From the NCBI GenBank assembly GCA_015233755.1, contig JADFXA010000075.1:1-8763 (forward strand): DNA of 8,763 nucleotides, written 5' to 3'. Positions 7,371 through 8,763 of the stretch are shown piece after piece; the stretch's first letter is position 1, and each line of letters opens with the position of its first letter. Under the pieces are notes generated by a model that saw only the letters and a program-made list of their open reading frames with translations, was not told the origin of the DNA and did no database searches. This stretch comes from Desulfamplus sp. GTDB taxonomy: Bacteria > Desulfobacterota > Desulfobacteria > Desulfobacterales > Desulfobacteraceae. Made by a program: the position numbers and the translations under genes.

Positions 7371-7766
7371 CTAATTGGTTACATATTTAATAATGGTTGC
7401 GAGCAATTCCTTATTACTTACGGGTTTGTGAAGCAAATGGACAACACCACCTTCAATGAACTTATCTTGATCTATCTCGTCAGGATGTGAACCACTGCAG
7501 ATTATAACGGGGATATTCAATTTATCCCCGTTTATTTTTATTGCAAGCTCTAAACCCGTTAAATAAGGCATCTGGAAATCTGAGAGAATTAATCCAATCT
7601 CATTATAATTATTAATAATATATTGCAGAGCTTCTGTGCTGCTTGAAAAGGCTTTAGTTTCGTAGCCAGAGCGTATTAAAAGGCTGTCAAATAAGTTGAG
7701 CAGCATGGTGTCATCATCAACAATCAATATTTTTTTGTTATATTTATATTCAATTTTCTCAGACAT
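7371..7766 (-). CDS. Stand-alone receiver domain (CheY-like response regulator)
   Basis: The 131-residue protein is a single receiver with a short N-terminal extension and no output domain. The acidic pocket is Asp17-Asp18 in ILIVDDD, the phosphoacceptor is Asp63 in LILSDFQMP, the switch hydroxyl is Ser91 in CSGS and the conserved lysine is Lys114 in LHKP. All are intact, so it should accept phosphate. Bare receivers act as phosphate shuttles, sinks or protein-binding switches. It lies just downstream of a hairpin terminator, so it may open its own transcription unit, and it is 172 bases upstream of the binding-protein operon. The start ATG is preceded by a modest CAGGGG site about seven bases upstream. 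Which kinase feeds it cannot be told; both hybrid kinases in the window are candidates. Confidence 0.93.
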   Translation of the reverse strand: MSEKIEYKYNKKILIVDDDTMLLNLFDSLLIRSGYETKAFSSSTEALQYIINNYNEIGLILSDFQMPYLTGLELAIKINGDKLNIPVIICSGSHPDEIDQDKFIEGGVVHLLHKPVSNKELLATIIKYVTN

Positions 7767-7814
7767 AATAGACCCCTGCTGTCTTTAATAAACCTTAACA
7801 ATTGTAGATAAAAC

Positions 7815-7839
7815 AAGAGCCTGTTTTTGACAGGCTCTT
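7815..7839 (-). terminator. Rho-independent terminator after the small cysteine protein gene
   Basis: AAGAGCCTGT (7815-7824) and ACAGGCTCTT (7830-7839) form a perfect 10-base stem with a 5-base loop. On the minus strand it is followed by GTTTTATC, a short U-tract, and preceded by an A/T-rich run. It begins 48 bases after the stop of the 65-residue gene. The A-rich flank on the other side gives little U-tract for plus-strand transcription, so it mainly serves leftward transcripts. Confidence 0.75.
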
Positions 7840-7887
7840 AAAAAAGAAACATTGGGGGGTAAAAATATAATCTCAATAGATTTACAA

Positions 7888-8085
7888 TTACAAAATTTTT
7901 CCTGTAGGAGCCATATTATCTATTGGCGGCTTTCCAGTCTGTTTTCTTATTTTTTTTCGTTCGCATTTTTCTGATTTTGTTTTGTCTTCGCAAAATAATT
8001 TGATCCAGCTTTTTTGCAGCACTTCTGAATTACCTTTGAAATTGAGAAAAAAACCACATTGACTGATATTTTCACACATTTCCAT
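7888..8085 (-). CDS. Small four-cysteine protein, unknown function
   Basis: This 65-residue, strongly basic protein has four cysteines (4, 10, 32, 41), spaced C-x5-C-x21-C-x8-C. They lie in the contexts SQCGFF, KLFCED and KCERKK, and a C-terminal GKPPIDNMAPTGK follows. The combination of CGFF, C.RK, G.PP and a P.GK ending recalls small conserved proteins I associate with deltaproteobacterial signalling loci; I cannot verify that here and know of no assigned function. The cysteines could bind zinc or an iron-sulfur cluster. Evidence that it is real: a promoter about 110 bases upstream, a terminator directly downstream and amino-acid patterning unlike random AT-rich reading. The ATG has only a distant GAGG (8099-8096, 11 bases away), so initiation may be weak; Met3 is an alternative start. 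Confidence 0.7.
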   Translation of the reverse strand: MEMCENISQCGFFLNFKGNSEVLQKSWIKLFCEDKTKSEKCERKKIRKQTGKPPIDNMAPTGKIL

Positions 8086-8195
8086 ACTATTTAACGCCTC
8101 TATATCATTATGTTATTGTTTGTCGTTGCATTTTATAAACTGAATCTATTAGCCAGATTTAAGATAACGTAACGCATTAATTAAAAACGGATTGG

Positions 8196-8224
8196 ACTAT
8201 ATAGGGAGGGGGGAACAATGTAAA
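8196..8224 (-). promoter_or_regulatory. Sigma70-type promoter for the small cysteine protein gene
   Basis: On the minus strand TTTACA (8224-8219) and TATAGT (8201-8196) are separated by exactly 17 bases, each hexamer matching the consensus at five of six positions. The spacer holds a run of six C (8213-8208), a T and three more C, striking in such AT-rich DNA. Transcription would start near 8189, giving a leader of about 100 bases. The rest of the 200-base gap (8086-8285) holds no gene and no clear terminator for the kinase upstream. Confidence 0.5.
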
Positions 8225-8285
8225 TATTGAAAAAATAGGGTATTAATGTGTATGAAAACATCACAATAACGGCTATTAAATATCA

Positions 8286-8763
8286 TTACTTTTCAAGTAT
8301 ATTACGTACATTTACGGAGAGTTCTTTTAATGAAAACGGTTTTTGTAAAAGATTTACTTCCTGATCAGAAAATCTACCATTAGAGGTGAAATTTGCAATA
8401 TAACCCGACATAAATAGAATTTTTATATCAGGGTTAATAATCTTTATCTCATAAGCTAAATCTCGACCATTCATTTCAGGCATTACAACATCTGTCAGTA
8501 ATAAATGGATATTATAAATGTGTATTTTAGCAAGTAGCAACGCCTCACTTGGCGTATTTGCAGCCAACACTCTATACCCTAATTGTTCCAGCATGAGCCT
8601 AACCATCTCAATTACATCAAGGTCATCTTCTACAATCAATATTGTCTCACCCTTTCCTTGTGCAATCTCAATCTGACTTTCACCATCAACAATCCCCTTT
8701 TTCTCCAAATATCTCGGTAGATATATTCTAAACGTTGTTCCTCTATCTTTTTCACTGTAAACA
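8286..8763 (-). CDS. Hybrid histidine kinase, C-terminal part (HATPase end plus receiver)
   Basis: The frame is open to the right edge. It begins VYSEKDRGTTFRIYLPR, the final beta strands of a histidine kinase ATPase domain of the NtrB/PAS-kinase style, and runs through a short linker into a complete receiver (about 39-158 of the visible 158 residues). The receiver has Glu45-Asp46 and Asp47 in the acidic pocket, phosphoacceptor Asp91 in LLLTDVVMP, Ser119 in FMSG and Lys141 in LQKP. A TTG at 8708 could be mistaken for the start of a 140-residue free receiver, but the ATPase tail reads in frame before it without a stop, so this is the end of a longer kinase. Sensor, HisKA and most of the ATPase lie outside the window. 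The small cysteine protein follows after 200 bases with its own promoter. Confidence 0.92.
   Translation of the reverse strand, partial: VYSEKDRGTTFRIYLPRYLEKKGIVDGESQIEIAQGKGETILIVEDDLDVIEMVRLMLEQLGYRVLAANTPSEALLLAKIHIYNIHLLLTDVVMPEMNGRDLAYEIKIINPDIKILFMSGYIANFTSNGRFSDQEVNLLQKPFSLKELSVNVRNILEK

Noticed and set aside
8286..8708. Reading this as an independent 140-residue receiver starting at TTG 8708
   Set aside because: The same frame continues upstream without a stop to the window edge and encodes the conserved end of a kinase ATPase domain, so it is the tail of a hybrid kinase.
1..8763. CRISPR arrays, tRNA or rRNA genes, insertion sequences, attachment sites
   Set aside because: No regularly spaced repeats, cloverleaf-like segments, transposase frames or terminal inverted repeats were seen; nearly all sequence is accounted for by signalling genes.

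Overview
The window is about one-third G+C and densely coding. Every gene I can support lies on the minus strand, so the transcriptional order runs from the right edge to the left edge. The content is almost purely signal transduction: two hybrid histidine kinases (one cut by the right edge), a stand-alone receiver, the first 15 codons of another response regulator at the left edge, an EAL-type c-di-GMP phosphodiesterase and two secreted solute-binding proteins. The low G+C, the abundance of hybrid kinases, the kinase/receiver style (for example an IYLPR tail leading into a receiver) and a small four-cysteine protein of a type I associate with Deltaproteobacteria suggest an AT-rich Desulfobacterota-like bacterium. 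That is an inference from style; there is no rRNA or marker gene here.

Layout in transcription order. (1) 8763-8286: the end of a hybrid kinase, with the last strand of its ATPase domain and a receiver. (2) 8285-8086: a 200-base gap with a good sigma70-type promoter whose spacer carries a C-tract. (3) 8085-7888: a small basic protein with four cysteines, followed by a clear hairpin terminator at 7839-7815. (4) 7766-7371: a CheY-like single receiver. (5) 7370-7199: an AT-rich gap with short palindromes and a possible -10 box. (6) 7198-5681: a family 1 (carbohydrate-type) solute-binding protein. (7) 5640-4675: an RbsB/TorT-like type I periplasmic binding protein. (8) 4653-3364: an EAL protein with a C-terminal sensor-like domain. 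(9) 3281-72: a 1069-residue TorS-like hybrid kinase (periplasmic helical sensor, HisKA, HATPase, receiver, HPt). (10) 45-1: the start of a response regulator.

Genes 6 to 10 are separated by 40, 21, 82 and 26 bases, which looks like one operon. No ABC permease or ATPase gene is seen. The most economical reading, which is inference, is that the secreted binding proteins are ligand sensors and not transporter parts. One or both would capture a sugar-like ligand and present it to the periplasmic domain of the TorS-like kinase, much as TorT serves TorS or LuxP serves LuxQ. The kinase would run a His-Asp-His-Asp phosphorelay to the downstream regulator, while the EAL protein from the same transcript adjusts c-di-GMP. 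This binding-protein/EAL/TorS-like arrangement is the strongest candidate for an undescribed system in the window.
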